From NCBI RefSeq assembly GCF_004010055.1, contig NZ_RQVT01000018.1:62001-126000 (forward strand): a stretch of 64,000 nt of DNA. Reading direction: 5' to 3'. Below, piece after piece: positions 37,569 through 46,074 of the stretch (positions within the stretch are counted from its first letter, which is position 1; each line of letters begins with the position of its first letter). The stretch comes from Psychroflexus aestuariivivens (GTDB lineage: Bacteria; Bacteroidota; Bacteroidia; Flavobacteriales; Flavobacteriaceae). The notes under the pieces are model-generated. The model did no database searches and had not been told where the DNA came from. It saw nothing but the letters and a program-made list of their open reading frames with translations. A program made the position numbers and the translations under genes.

Positions 37569-39068
37569 ATGAGTAAACAACTTGATGAAAACACATACGA
37601 TCTAATCTGCATTGGTGCTGGAATTATGAGTACAACTTATGTATTAATGCTCAAGTTATTGAATCCTGATTCAAAAATTTTAATTCTGGAAAAACTTTCA
37701 GAAGCAGGACAGGAAAGCACGAAGACATTGAATAATGCAGGAACCGGACATGCTGGTAATTGCGAATTAAATTATACCCCTGAAAAGCAAAATGATGAAA
37801 TTGATGTTTCCAAAGCTCTGGATGTATGCTTTGATTTTGAACTTACCAAGCAATTCTGGTCTTACCTCCTAAGAGAAGATTTTTTATCGGATCCTGAGAA
37901 ATTCATATATCAAAGTCCGCATTGTAGTTGGGTACATGATCAAAAGCAGGTTGAATTTCTCAAAAAACGGTATAAGGAGATGAAAAAACATGTGGAATTT
38001 GAAGACATGGAATATACCGAAGATTTCGAGACTTTACAGGAGTGGTTTCCTTTAATCATGCGTGAAAGAAATGAGGAAGAACCTCTTGCAGCAACTCGAA
38101 TTGTTGAGGGCACCGAAATTGATTTTGAATATGTAACTAAGCGTTTTACTGAAATTTTGAAAGATAAATTTGAAGTCGATATTTTAGTAAATCATGAAGT
38201 AAAAGATGTAAACAGAAAAAACAAGGGCTGGACTGTTAAGGGGAAATCTGATGAAGAAAGTTTTACTTATGAAACTAAAAAGATTTTCATAGGAGCAGGC
38301 GGAGGAGCTCTGCCCTTATTACAGAAAGCCGAAATCGAGGATGAAAATAATTATGGAGGCTTTCCTGTAAGCGGAAAATGGTTAATATCGAATAAGAAGG
38401 AACTTATCGAAAAACACGATGCCCAGGTTTACTCCAAAGCAAGTGAAGACAACCCACCAATGTCTGCACCTCATCTCGATAGCAGGCATGTTAACGGAGA
38501 GAAATTATTGCTCTTCGGTCCTTTCGCGGGATTTAGCGGAAAATTTCTTAAAAAAGGTTCCCCTCTCGATCTTGTTAGTTCTATAAATTTTGATAATATC
38601 CCTACTTATCTTGGTGCTTTTTGGAAAAACCTCGACCTCACTAAATATCTTGTTGAGCAAGTATCACATGGAAAAGAAGAGCGAATGGAAGAATTGAGAA
38701 ATTTTATAAAAGATGCCAGACCTGAGGATTGGGAAATGGAATCTGCGGGACAAAGAGTACAGATTCTTAAAAAAAACAAAGATGAAGGAGCGAGTCTGGA
38801 ATTTGGAACCGAGGTAGTCTCCAATAAAGACGGCACAGTAACAGCCTTGCTTGGAGCTTCGCCGGGAGCTTCTACCGCTGTAAAAATAGGCCTGGATATC
38901 TTAAAAGAAGAATATGGTGATTTATTTGCCTCCCAAGAAAATAAGGATAAACTAGACAACATGATTCCATTTTGGAATAAGTCTGTAAAAGGAAATGAAG
39001 AAGACTTCAGAAAAGTACGGGAGGAATGCAGTAAGCAATTAAAATTAAAAAAGAATTATGGGAAATAA
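37569..39068 (+). CDS. mqo: Malate:quinone oxidoreductase
   Basis: Mqo is an FAD-dependent peripheral membrane enzyme that oxidises malate to oxaloacetate and passes electrons to quinone. The N-terminal dinucleotide-binding motif LICIGAGIMSTTYVLML, the catalytic-region KTLNNAGTGHAGNCELNYTP and the later LLFGPFAGFSGKFLKKGS are seen. The C-terminal GASPGASTAVKIGLDIL is characteristic. The 499-residue length is complete. The stop overlaps the next gene by 11 bases, which ties mqo to the LigD genes on one transcript. Confidence 0.97.
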   Translation: MSKQLDENTYDLICIGAGIMSTTYVLMLKLLNPDSKILILEKLSEAGQESTKTLNNAGTGHAGNCELNYTPEKQNDEIDVSKALDVCFDFELTKQFWSYLLREDFLSDPEKFIYQSPHCSWVHDQKQVEFLKKRYKEMKKHVEFEDMEYTEDFETLQEWFPLIMRERNEEEPLAATRIVEGTEIDFEYVTKRFTEILKDKFEVDILVNHEVKDVNRKNKGWTVKGKSDEESFTYETKKIFIGAGGGALPLLQKAEIEDENNYGGFPVSGKWLISNKKELIEKHDAQVYSKASEDNPPMSAPHLDSRHVNGEKLLLFGPFAGFSGKFLKKGSPLDLVSSINFDNIPTYLGAFWKNLDLTKYLVEQVSHGKEERMEELRNFIKDARPEDWEMESAGQRVQILKKNKDEGASLEFGTEVVSNKDGTVTALLGASPGASTAVKIGLDILKEEYGDLFASQENKDKLDNMIPFWNKSVKGNEEDFRKVREECSKQLKLKKNYGK

Positions 39069-39654
39069 AGATTATGAAGAAAAGCGAGACTTCAATAAAA
39101 CCGATGAACCAAAAGGCGATAGTAAGAAGAGCTCAGGTGATCAGCCAATTTTTGTGATTCAAAAGCATGATGCAAATCAGCTTCATTACGATTTCAGAAT
39201 TGAGATTGATGACTCTTTAAAATCCTGGTCAGTTCCAAAAGGACCCAGTACAGATCCAAGTGATAAACAGATGGCTATTCCAACCGGTGATCATCCTTTG
39301 GATTATGCAGATTTTGAAGGAGTCATTCCTGAAGATGAATACGGCGGAGGAACAGTCATGATTTGGGATAAAGGAACTTTTGAAAACATCAAGAAAGATG
39401 ATAACGGTAATCTCATTAGCCTTAAAAAGTCTTATGAAAATGGTACGGTTGAGGTAAATTTAAAAGGAGAAAAAATAAAAGGCGGTTACGCGTTGGTAGA
39501 AATGGAAAGCGGAGATATGGAAGGCAACTGGCTACTCATCAAAATGGATGATGATAAAGCCGATGCCCGTCGTAATCCTACCAGTACAGAAAACAAAAGT
39601 GTAGAAAGCGGTAGGACATTAAATGAAATTGAAAAAGAAGAGAGCGAATCATGA
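39058..39654 (+). CDS. LigD 3'-phosphoesterase domain, free-standing
   Basis: This 198-residue protein is the phosphoesterase module of bacterial LigD, which trims 3' ribonucleotides and phosphates at DNA ends. The metal/catalytic motif FVIQKHDANQLHYDFRIE at about residues 31-48 holds the conserved His, Asp and His. The segment EDEYGGGTVMIWDKGTFEN follows near 98-116. The C-terminal 30 residues are a charged tail. In most bacteria this domain is fused to ligase and polymerase domains; here it is a separate gene that overlaps mqo by 11 bases upstream and the ligase gene by 4 downstream. Confidence 0.93.
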   Translation: MGNKDYEEKRDFNKTDEPKGDSKKSSGDQPIFVIQKHDANQLHYDFRIEIDDSLKSWSVPKGPSTDPSDKQMAIPTGDHPLDYADFEGVIPEDEYGGGTVMIWDKGTFENIKKDDNGNLISLKKSYENGTVEVNLKGEKIKGGYALVEMESGDMEGNWLLIKMDDDKADARRNPTSTENKSVESGRTLNEIEKEESES

Positions 39655-40658
39655 ACTCTTTAAAAGATATCCTGGAGCCGGAAGAATTTGAAAAAGCAGA
39701 AAAGAAGGATTTTTCAGGTTTTGTCAAACCTATGCTCGCTACTCTCACGGATGATTACTTTGACGATCCCGATTGGATTTACGAAAGAAAGCTTGATGGT
39801 GAGCGGTGTATTATCGTCCTAAATAAAGGAGAATGTGGTATTTATTCCAGAAATGAGAAAAAATTAAACAATACTTATCCTGAGTTAGAAAATGCTCTTA
39901 AAGATGATAGTTATTCTGATATGATTCTCGATGCAGAAATAGTAACCTTTGATGGAAATGTAAGCAGTTTCAGCAAGCTTCAGAACAGGCTGCAAATAAA
40001 AAACCGAGATATCGCCTTAGATTCTGAAGTAAAAGTGTATCTGTATATTTTTGATATTATATATTATGACAGCTTTGAACTTAACCAACTTTCCCTAAAG
40101 CACAGAAAAAAAATTCTGAAAAAAGTAATGAATTGGGAGGATCCGATTCGGTTTGTATCACATCGCAATGAGACTGGAAAGAGTTACCATGAAGAGGCTT
40201 GCAGGAAAGGCTGGGAAGGAATTATTGCAAAAGATGGCAAATCTAATTATGTACACAGCAGAAGTAAAAAATGGCTGAAATTCAAATGTTCAAAAGGCCA
40301 GGAACTGGTCATAGGAGGATTTTCAGAACCGGAAGGTGAAAGAGTTGGATTTGGCGCCATGCTTGTTGGTTATTATGAAGGTGATTCTCTTGTATATGCC
40401 GGAAAGGTAGGAACTGGATTTAACGACGAATTTCTAGCCAAATGGCGAAAGAAATTTGACAACATAGAATCTGACACGAGTCCGTTTGAAGATTTCAATG
40501 ACGATAATAACGGAGATTACCACTGGCTAAAGCCGAAATATGTGGGAGAATTCGGCTTTACAGAATGGACAGATGATAATAAATTACGCCATCCCCGATT
40601 TCTGGGAATGCGGGATGACAAAGAACCTGAAGAGGTCGTAAAAGAAGAACCCAAATGA
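39651..40658 (+). CDS. LigD ATP-dependent DNA ligase domain, free-standing
   Basis: The 335-residue protein is the ligase module of LigD. The adenylated lysine is in ERKLDGERC (Lys47), with GIIAKDGKSNYVHSRSKKWLKFKC (motifs IV-V) near residues 192-215 and the OB-fold domain from QELVIGGFSEPEGER onwards, ending in motif VI-like FGFTEWTDDNKLRHPRFLG. It seals nicks and double-strand ends during non-homologous end joining. Its start overlaps the phosphoesterase stop by four bases and its stop overlaps the polymerase start by four, showing a single tightly coupled unit. Confidence 0.94.
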   Translation: MNSLKDILEPEEFEKAEKKDFSGFVKPMLATLTDDYFDDPDWIYERKLDGERCIIVLNKGECGIYSRNEKKLNNTYPELENALKDDSYSDMILDAEIVTFDGNVSSFSKLQNRLQIKNRDIALDSEVKVYLYIFDIIYYDSFELNQLSLKHRKKILKKVMNWEDPIRFVSHRNETGKSYHEEACRKGWEGIIAKDGKSNYVHSRSKKWLKFKCSKGQELVIGGFSEPEGERVGFGAMLVGYYEGDSLVYAGKVGTGFNDEFLAKWRKKFDNIESDTSPFEDFNDDNNGDYHWLKPKYVGEFGFTEWTDDNKLRHPRFLGMRDDKEPEEVVKEEPK

Positions 40659-41467
40659 AAATACAGGACATCGAAATTTCAAATCCCGATAAGCTTATTT
40701 TTGCAAATAAAGGCATCACCAAACTGGAAATGGTGAGATATTATGAGAAAATTGCCGATAAAATGCTTCCCTATCTGGAAAACCGCCCACTCACGCTCCA
40801 GCGCTTTCCGGACGGAATTGAGGATGGTGGTTTCTTTCAAAAAAATGCAGCCGACTATTTCCCAGATTTTATAGAAACTGTCTCGATTGAAACAGAAAAT
40901 GGAAGCAATCTACAGGTTGTCTGTAATAATAAAAAAACGCTCATATACCTGGCAAATCAGGGTACTGTTACATTTCATATATGGCTCGCAACTCAAGATA
41001 ATTTAAATAAACCGGACAAGGTTGTTTTTGACTTGGATCCCCCTGAAAATTCATTTGAAAAAGTAAAAACTGCTGCTGGTAAAATTAGAGACTTATTAAT
41101 AAATGAGGGGAAAGAACCACGTCTTATGACCAGTGGTAAAAAAGGGCTGCACGTTTGGTATCCTGTAGATCGCTATAAAAATTTTGATGACCGCAGAGAA
41201 GAAGTAAAAGAACTGGCAGAAAAAATGAAGGAAAAACATCCTAACATTCTCACTACGGCAACCCGAAAAGAAAAAAGAAATCATAAGATTTTCGTTGATT
41301 ATCTTAGAAATGCTTACGGTCAAACTACAGTATGTCCATATTCACTACGACCTATAAATTCAGCTGGAGTTGCCACACCTTTAGAATGGAATGAATTATC
41401 AAAAATCAAGAAAGGAGACCATTATACACAAGAAAATATTTTTAGGCGTCTGGGGCAAAAATATTAA
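40655..41467 (+). CDS. LigD polymerase/primase domain, free-standing
   Basis: This is the archaeo-eukaryotic-primase-like polymerase module of LigD, which adds ribo- or deoxynucleotides at DNA breaks. The metal-binding Asp-x-Asp is in KVVFDLDPP (Asp126, Asp128), preceded by a 5'-phosphate-binding pocket region (LQRFPDGIEDGGFFQKN) and followed by TSGKKGLHVWYPV. The third metal Asp is in HKIFVDYLRNAYGQT. At 270 residues it is slightly shorter than most (~290) but no motif is missing. It is the last gene of the pcm-to-polymerase unit. No ku gene follows. Confidence 0.93.
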   Translation: MKIQDIEISNPDKLIFANKGITKLEMVRYYEKIADKMLPYLENRPLTLQRFPDGIEDGGFFQKNAADYFPDFIETVSIETENGSNLQVVCNNKKTLIYLANQGTVTFHIWLATQDNLNKPDKVVFDLDPPENSFEKVKTAAGKIRDLLINEGKEPRLMTSGKKGLHVWYPVDRYKNFDDRREEVKELAEKMKEKHPNILTTATRKEKRNHKIFVDYLRNAYGQTTVCPYSLRPINSAGVATPLEWNELSKIKKGDHYTQENIFRRLGQKY

Positions 41468-41490
41468 TGGTTTTACATCTAAGCATTTCC

Positions 41491-41537
41491 AAAAACATCG
41501 ACTTAGATTGACTTATGAAGTTTCGATGTTTGTTTTT
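41491..41537 (+). terminator. Rho-independent terminator at the end of the LigD unit
   Basis: AAACATCGA at 41493-41501 pairs with TCGATGTTT at 41523-41531, followed by GTTTTTT. The 21-base loop can also pair internally (CTT/AAG). It closes the pcm-mqo-LigD segment. The rest of the 300 bases before the baeRF gene is AT-rich and empty of recognisable features. Confidence 0.78.
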
Positions 41538-41767
41538 TCAAAAGATTTTATTTAATAACACTTAAAATATTCTTAAACCCAAGGTAGAAAGTGCTGCGTT
41601 TATTAATTTGAAAACAGTGCATTTATTATAATTAATGAATTCATTTTTCATTAATGATTTATGCAAAAGATAGATCAAATTCTGTTTGAAAATTGTAAAT
41701 AAATATCTATAAGAATATTTTATTTTAAAAATTTTCAAAAAAACGTTTAATCAAAAAAACAAATTTT

Positions 41768-42931
41768 ATGGCAATGATTACAAAAAATGAAGTTTTAAAA
41801 TTAGCAGATGAAAATAGTTCATTTTGTGTTTCAATTTTTATTCCAACACATCGTGGAGGAGAAGAAACATTGGAAGGACAAGACAAAATCAAACTTAAAA
41901 CTCAACTAAAAGAAGTTAAAGCCAAGTTGAAATCTCATGATTTTAGTGATAAAGAAATCGAAGAGTTTGTCCAACCTGTAGCTGAATTGATCAACGACAG
42001 TGAATTTTGGAGACATCAGTCTGATGGTTTAGCCATTTTCCTTTCTAAAAATACATTCAAAAAATACACAGTTCCGGTTCTCTTTGAAGAATTCAATTAC
42101 GTTTCAACAGAATTTTATTTAAAACCATTGATGCCTTTATTCAATGGAAACGGACTTTTTTACCTGCTCACTTTGAAATCTGATGAGGTCAAGTTTTTTG
42201 AAGGCACTCGAAATACTATAACAGAAGTAATTACACCAGAGGAAGTTCCTTCTCAATTGCAAGATGTTGTTGGCTACGATTACGAACAAAAAAATCTGCA
42301 GTTCAGATCTGAACAACAAGGAAACATGAAAGCTGGAATGTATCATGGTTCTGGCGAAGGTGACGCTGAAGAATTGAATGAAATGAAGCGTTATTTCAGG
42401 GCAGTTAACGATGGAATATTGACAATGGTTCATGATGACCAAAGACCGCCTTTAGTGGTTTGCTGTCAAGACTTTCAGTTTCCAATTTATGAAGAAGTCA
42501 ACACTTATCAGAATTTATATTCAGAACATATTTCAGGAAATCCTGATGATAAGAATATTAATCAACTTCATGACGAAGCCTGGGATTTACTACAACCGTA
42601 TTTTGACAAGACCCGCCAGGAAAAGTTAGATTTGTATTCAGAATATATTGGAACTGGAAAAGCTTCTGCAGATGTGAATATGATTATCAAAGCGGCCATT
42701 GAAGGTAGAATTGACAGTCTTTTTGTTCAGAATGGTGCAGAAATATTTGGTGATTATGATAAGGATAGTCAAGAAGCAAATGTTGAAGTTGAAGAAACAG
42801 ATACAAATATATCCTTACTGAACCTTATTGCTGTGAAAGTATTTGAAAAAGGCGGCAGTATATATATTATGGAAAAAGAAAAAATGCCAGATGAAAACCA
42901 TAAAAAGGTAAATGCTGTGTATAGATATTAA
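41768..42931 (+). CDS. baeRF family 7 protein (archaeo-eukaryotic release factor-like)
   Basis: The 387-residue protein resembles the bacterial archaeo-eukaryotic release factor (baeRF) family 7, relatives of eRF1/Pelota thought to act in ribosome rescue. Seen in the sequence are the N-terminal CVSIFIPTHRGGEETLEGQDKIKLK split over a helix, the central domain (FYLLTLKSDEVKFFEG), and a C-terminal L7Ae-like Rossmann domain (VNMIIKAAIEGRIDSLFVQNGAEIFGDYD). Its function is inferred from the family and not proved. It is a single gene between two terminators in the host-like half of the accessory block. Confidence 0.82.
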   Translation: MAMITKNEVLKLADENSSFCVSIFIPTHRGGEETLEGQDKIKLKTQLKEVKAKLKSHDFSDKEIEEFVQPVAELINDSEFWRHQSDGLAIFLSKNTFKKYTVPVLFEEFNYVSTEFYLKPLMPLFNGNGLFYLLTLKSDEVKFFEGTRNTITEVITPEEVPSQLQDVVGYDYEQKNLQFRSEQQGNMKAGMYHGSGEGDAEELNEMKRYFRAVNDGILTMVHDDQRPPLVVCCQDFQFPIYEEVNTYQNLYSEHISGNPDDKNINQLHDEAWDLLQPYFDKTRQEKLDLYSEYIGTGKASADVNMIIKAAIEGRIDSLFVQNGAEIFGDYDKDSQEANVEVEETDTNISLLNLIAVKVFEKGGSIYIMEKEKMPDENHKKVNAVYRY

Positions 42932-42950
42932 TAGTCTTTTTCATGAAGCA

Positions 42951-42999
42951 AAAATGACAGGTGATTTTCCTCCTTAATTTCCTGTCATTTATTGTTTTT
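42951..42999 (+). terminator. Rho-independent terminator
   Basis: AAATGACAGG at 42952-42961 pairs perfectly with CCTGTCATTT at 42981-42990, followed by ATTGTTTTTG. It closes the baeRF transcript 20 bases after the stop. Confidence 0.85.
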
Positions 43000-43031
43000 G
43001 AAAGCAAAACTTTTTCAAAATCAAGAAAAAA

Positions 43032-44138
43032 ATGGTCAGGAATAAACTACAAAGAATAAATACTTTTTTATTGTTTTGCTTTCTACTTATTTTAGGATTG
43101 TATTATGGTGCGCCATTCTTAATTCCATTGACTTTTGGTATTTTTTTTACGACTCTAGTTCTACCAATCAGTAAGTTTTGTGAAACAAAAATGAACTTAG
43201 GCAGAATTCTCTCATCGTTTATAAGTACATTATTTTTATTTATTGTTGTCGGTGGGATTTTCTTTCTTTTATTCAGACAATTGAGCGTTTTTATAGATGA
43301 CCTCTTGGAAAGGAAAGAAGAAATTCTCGGTTTTGTTGAGAGCTTGAGACAACAAATTGTCGATTCTACAGGCATTACACTAGAACAACAAGAGGAAGTA
43401 TTCAAAGAGCGCCTCTATGGAATGATTCAAGAAATTAGGAAGCAACTTTCAAGTTTTTTGAACGATTTCATCGACATTCTGCTTAGTTTTTTACTCATGT
43501 TGATTTATGTATTCTTAATCCTTATCAACCGTGATAAATTTACAGATTTCTTGATGAAATACGTGCCTGAAAAGAAAAAGCAAAATATAGCAACAATTTT
43601 AAATAAAGCTAAAAATGTTGCTAATCGCTACTTATGGGGAAGAGTAAAGGTAATGCTAGTTTTGGCTGTAATGTATACAATTACTTTTCTGGCTTACGAT
43701 TTAGAATACTCTGCGCTTCTTATCATTTTTGGTGTTTTAATTACCATAATACCATATATAGGTCCTTTTGTAAGTGGGTTATTCCCAATACTTTTTATGT
43801 TGGTTCTTAGTGATAATTCTACTGAAATTTTATCATTTTCGATTATTGTATTGATTATTCAACTTATAGAAAGTTATGTTTTAGAACCTATTATTATTGG
43901 ATCTGAAGTTAAACAAAGTCCGTTATTTGTAATTATAGCAATAGTTCTGGGCGGCCTTATTTGGGGATTCGCTGGACTTATTTTGTTTGTGCCACTATTC
44001 GGTGTAATGAAAATAATATTTGACAATACATCTGGACTCAAACCTTTAGGATTCTTAATAGGATATGAGCGTTCTGGAAACAATGAAAGTTTGTTCAAAC
44101 AATTGAAAAATAAAATTCAAGGGATTACTAAAGATTGA
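43032..44138 (+). CDS. AI-2E family transporter/permease
   Basis: The 368-residue protein has about eight transmembrane helices in the pattern of the AI-2E exporter superfamily: a pair near residues 10-45 (FLLFCFLLILGLYYGAPFLIPL), one near 60-85, a long charged loop, one near 150-172, and several from 210 to 340. The conserved GVLITIIPYIGPFVSGLFPI and GLIWGFAGLILFVPLFGV segments are present. Many members do not move AI-2 and are of unknown substrate; some have been linked to Na+/H+ exchange. It stands alone after the baeRF terminator. Confidence 0.88.
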   Translation: MVRNKLQRINTFLLFCFLLILGLYYGAPFLIPLTFGIFFTTLVLPISKFCETKMNLGRILSSFISTLFLFIVVGGIFFLLFRQLSVFIDDLLERKEEILGFVESLRQQIVDSTGITLEQQEEVFKERLYGMIQEIRKQLSSFLNDFIDILLSFLLMLIYVFLILINRDKFTDFLMKYVPEKKKQNIATILNKAKNVANRYLWGRVKVMLVLAVMYTITFLAYDLEYSALLIIFGVLITIIPYIGPFVSGLFPILFMLVLSDNSTEILSFSIIVLIIQLIESYVLEPIIIGSEVKQSPLFVIIAIVLGGLIWGFAGLILFVPLFGVMKIIFDNTSGLKPLGFLIGYERSGNNESLFKQLKNKIQGITKD

Positions 44139-44229
44139 ATTGCATTTTGTCAGAAATTTTATATTTATTAGAAACGAAAGGCCAAGATTTTCTGAAAAAC
44201 AGTTTAACTTTTTTAATTAAAAATAAATC

Positions 44230-44760
44230 ATGGAAAAAACAATATCAGGAATTACACTAGAATGTATAAAAGGCGATATAGCAAGACAAAAAGATATCAA
44301 AGCTGTAGTAAATGCTGCAAATGCTGAACTTACAACAGGCGGTGGAGTAGCAGGTGCATTACATCAAGCTGCTGGAACTGGTTTGGAAGAAGAATGTAAG
44401 TCTTTGGCTCCAATCAAACCAGGTGAAGCTGTGATTACAGATGGTCATAAACTTCCTAATAAATATGTCATTCATTGCTTAGGACCTGTTTTTGGTCAAG
44501 ATCAACCTGAAAATGAAATTCTAGCGAAATGTTATCAAAATGTATTACAACTTTGTGAAAAACACAAAATAGAATCGGTTGCCTTCCCAGCTATATCTAC
44601 AGGTGCTTTTGGATATCCCATTCAGGATGCTACAGATGTCGCTTTTAAAACTATTTTGGAAATGATTCCCAAATTAGAATTTTTAGAAAAAATTCGGTTT
44701 GTACTCTATGCGGATAAAGATTTAGAGATTTATAAAGAAAATTTATTCCGTCATAGATGA
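44230..44760 (+). CDS. Macro domain protein (YmdB-like O-acetyl-ADP-ribose deacetylase)
   Basis: The 176-residue single macro domain binds ADP-ribose and in this clade removes the acetyl group from O-acetyl-ADP-ribose or ADP-ribose from proteins. The motifs are ITLECIKGDIARQ at the start, AVVNAANAELTTGGGVAGALHQAAG at about residues 25-49 and the catalytic/phosphate loop VAFPAISTGAFGYPIQDAT near 118-136. E. coli YmdB also modulates RNase III, but no such role is inferred here. It is a single gene in the accessory block. Confidence 0.93.
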   Translation: MEKTISGITLECIKGDIARQKDIKAVVNAANAELTTGGGVAGALHQAAGTGLEEECKSLAPIKPGEAVITDGHKLPNKYVIHCLGPVFGQDQPENEILAKCYQNVLQLCEKHKIESVAFPAISTGAFGYPIQDATDVAFKTILEMIPKLEFLEKIRFVLYADKDLEIYKENLFRHR

Positions 44761-44902
44761 GCAAGTTTTTTTTAAATTTAAGTTTTAGCCAATCTAATAT
44801 TCAAACTATTTATTTGAATTAAAATGTGATTCAAGTTTATATTAATTTTCGCAGATTGTTACCAACATCTTTTCATTTGAAAAATAACTGTATATTCAAA
44901 AC

Positions 44903-45925
44903 ATGAGTTTACTCTTAGCCATTTCAATTTTCATAATTTCTACAATTATTATCATATTTGCTGGTACAACGTTGACAAAATATGCCGATCAACTTGCAAA
45001 TAAAACTGGAATAGGTCAAGCATTTGTAGGTGCTGTTTTTTTGGGTGGAGTGACTTCAATTGCAGGTATAATCACTTCAGTATCTTCGGCTTATAATAAT
45101 CATCCTGAACTAGCAATTAGCAATGCAATCGGTGGCATTGCGGCGCAGACAATTTTTCTGTCTATAGCAGATATTTCGTATAGAAAGATAAATTTAGAAC
45201 ATGCTTCAGCATCTTTAGCAAACCTGATGCAAGGTGTCTTATTGATCGGCTTATTAACACTTGTTATTTTAGGTATAGTAAGTCCTAACTTCACAGTTTT
45301 CAATATTCATCCTATATCTTACATTATTATTATTGTGTATTTAGTTGGATCAAGAATGATTGCAGTAGCCAAAGAAAAACCAATGTGGAATCCCAAAATA
45401 ACAGTTTCTACAGTAGAAGATAAACCAGATAAAGAAGCTATCGAAGATATAAATTTGAAGAACCTTATAATTAAATTCGTATTATTATCTGTTCTTGTGG
45501 GCGGATCGGGTTATGCAATTGCAATGTCTGGAATCACAATTTCGAATGAAACTGATTTAGGTGAAGGTTTTGTAGGATCCTTAATGACTGCTGTAGCAAC
45601 ATCTTTACCCGAACTTATAGTAACATTGGCAGCTGTAAGACAAAAGGCATTAGCACTGGCAGTAGGCAATGTTATTGGCGGTAATTCTTTCGATGTACTT
45701 TTTGTTGCATTTTCAGATATAGCCTATCAGGATGGAAGCATTTTACACAACATTCAAACCGATCAATCATTTATTATTGCACTAACGATGCTAATGGTTA
45801 GTGTGTTGGTAATGGGATTGTTGCATAGACAAAGAAAAGGAATTGCTAATATCGGTTGGGAAAGTACTTTGATTTTGGCACTTTACATAATTGGAAATAT
45901 ATTCTTGTATTTCTTTTTTTCTTAA
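44903..45925 (+). CDS. Calcium/cation antiporter family (CaCA) membrane protein
   Basis: The 340-residue protein has about ten transmembrane helices in two inverted halves, as in Na+/Ca2+ exchangers. The alpha-2 repeat GFVGSLMTAVATSLPELIV, near residues 223-241, has the full Thr-Ser-Leu-Pro-Glu motif. The alpha-1 repeat near residues 40-60 reads AVFLGGVTSIAGIITSV, where the usual Pro-Glu is replaced by Ala-Gly, so one ion-binding Glu is missing. The GNVIGGNSFDVLFVA motif follows alpha-2. Ion preference is therefore uncertain. It is a lone gene. Confidence 0.88.
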   Translation: MSLLLAISIFIISTIIIIFAGTTLTKYADQLANKTGIGQAFVGAVFLGGVTSIAGIITSVSSAYNNHPELAISNAIGGIAAQTIFLSIADISYRKINLEHASASLANLMQGVLLIGLLTLVILGIVSPNFTVFNIHPISYIIIIVYLVGSRMIAVAKEKPMWNPKITVSTVEDKPDKEAIEDINLKNLIIKFVLLSVLVGGSGYAIAMSGITISNETDLGEGFVGSLMTAVATSLPELIVTLAAVRQKALALAVGNVIGGNSFDVLFVAFSDIAYQDGSILHNIQTDQSFIIALTMLMVSVLVMGLLHRQRKGIANIGWESTLILALYIIGNIFLYFFFS

Positions 45926-46074
45926 ATAAATCCCAAAGTGATTTTTAAGCCTTAACTTCCTAAGTTTTATTTTTAAATTTAGAATTGTTCATTCAAATCG
46001 TAAATCTGTTATGCGTTTATAAACAGTAGATTAATTTAAATAATATTTATCTAAAAATAAACAATAAAAATAAA

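Noticed and set aside
39058-41467. Archaeal NHEJ transfer
   Set aside because: Split LigD domains occur in archaea, but the motifs and the neighbours (mqo, pcm) fit a bacterial donor, and the order equals that of fused bacterial LigD.
45926-46000. Terminator after the CaCA antiporter gene
   Set aside because: The stem AACTT/AAGTT near 45955 is only about six bases and too weak to call.
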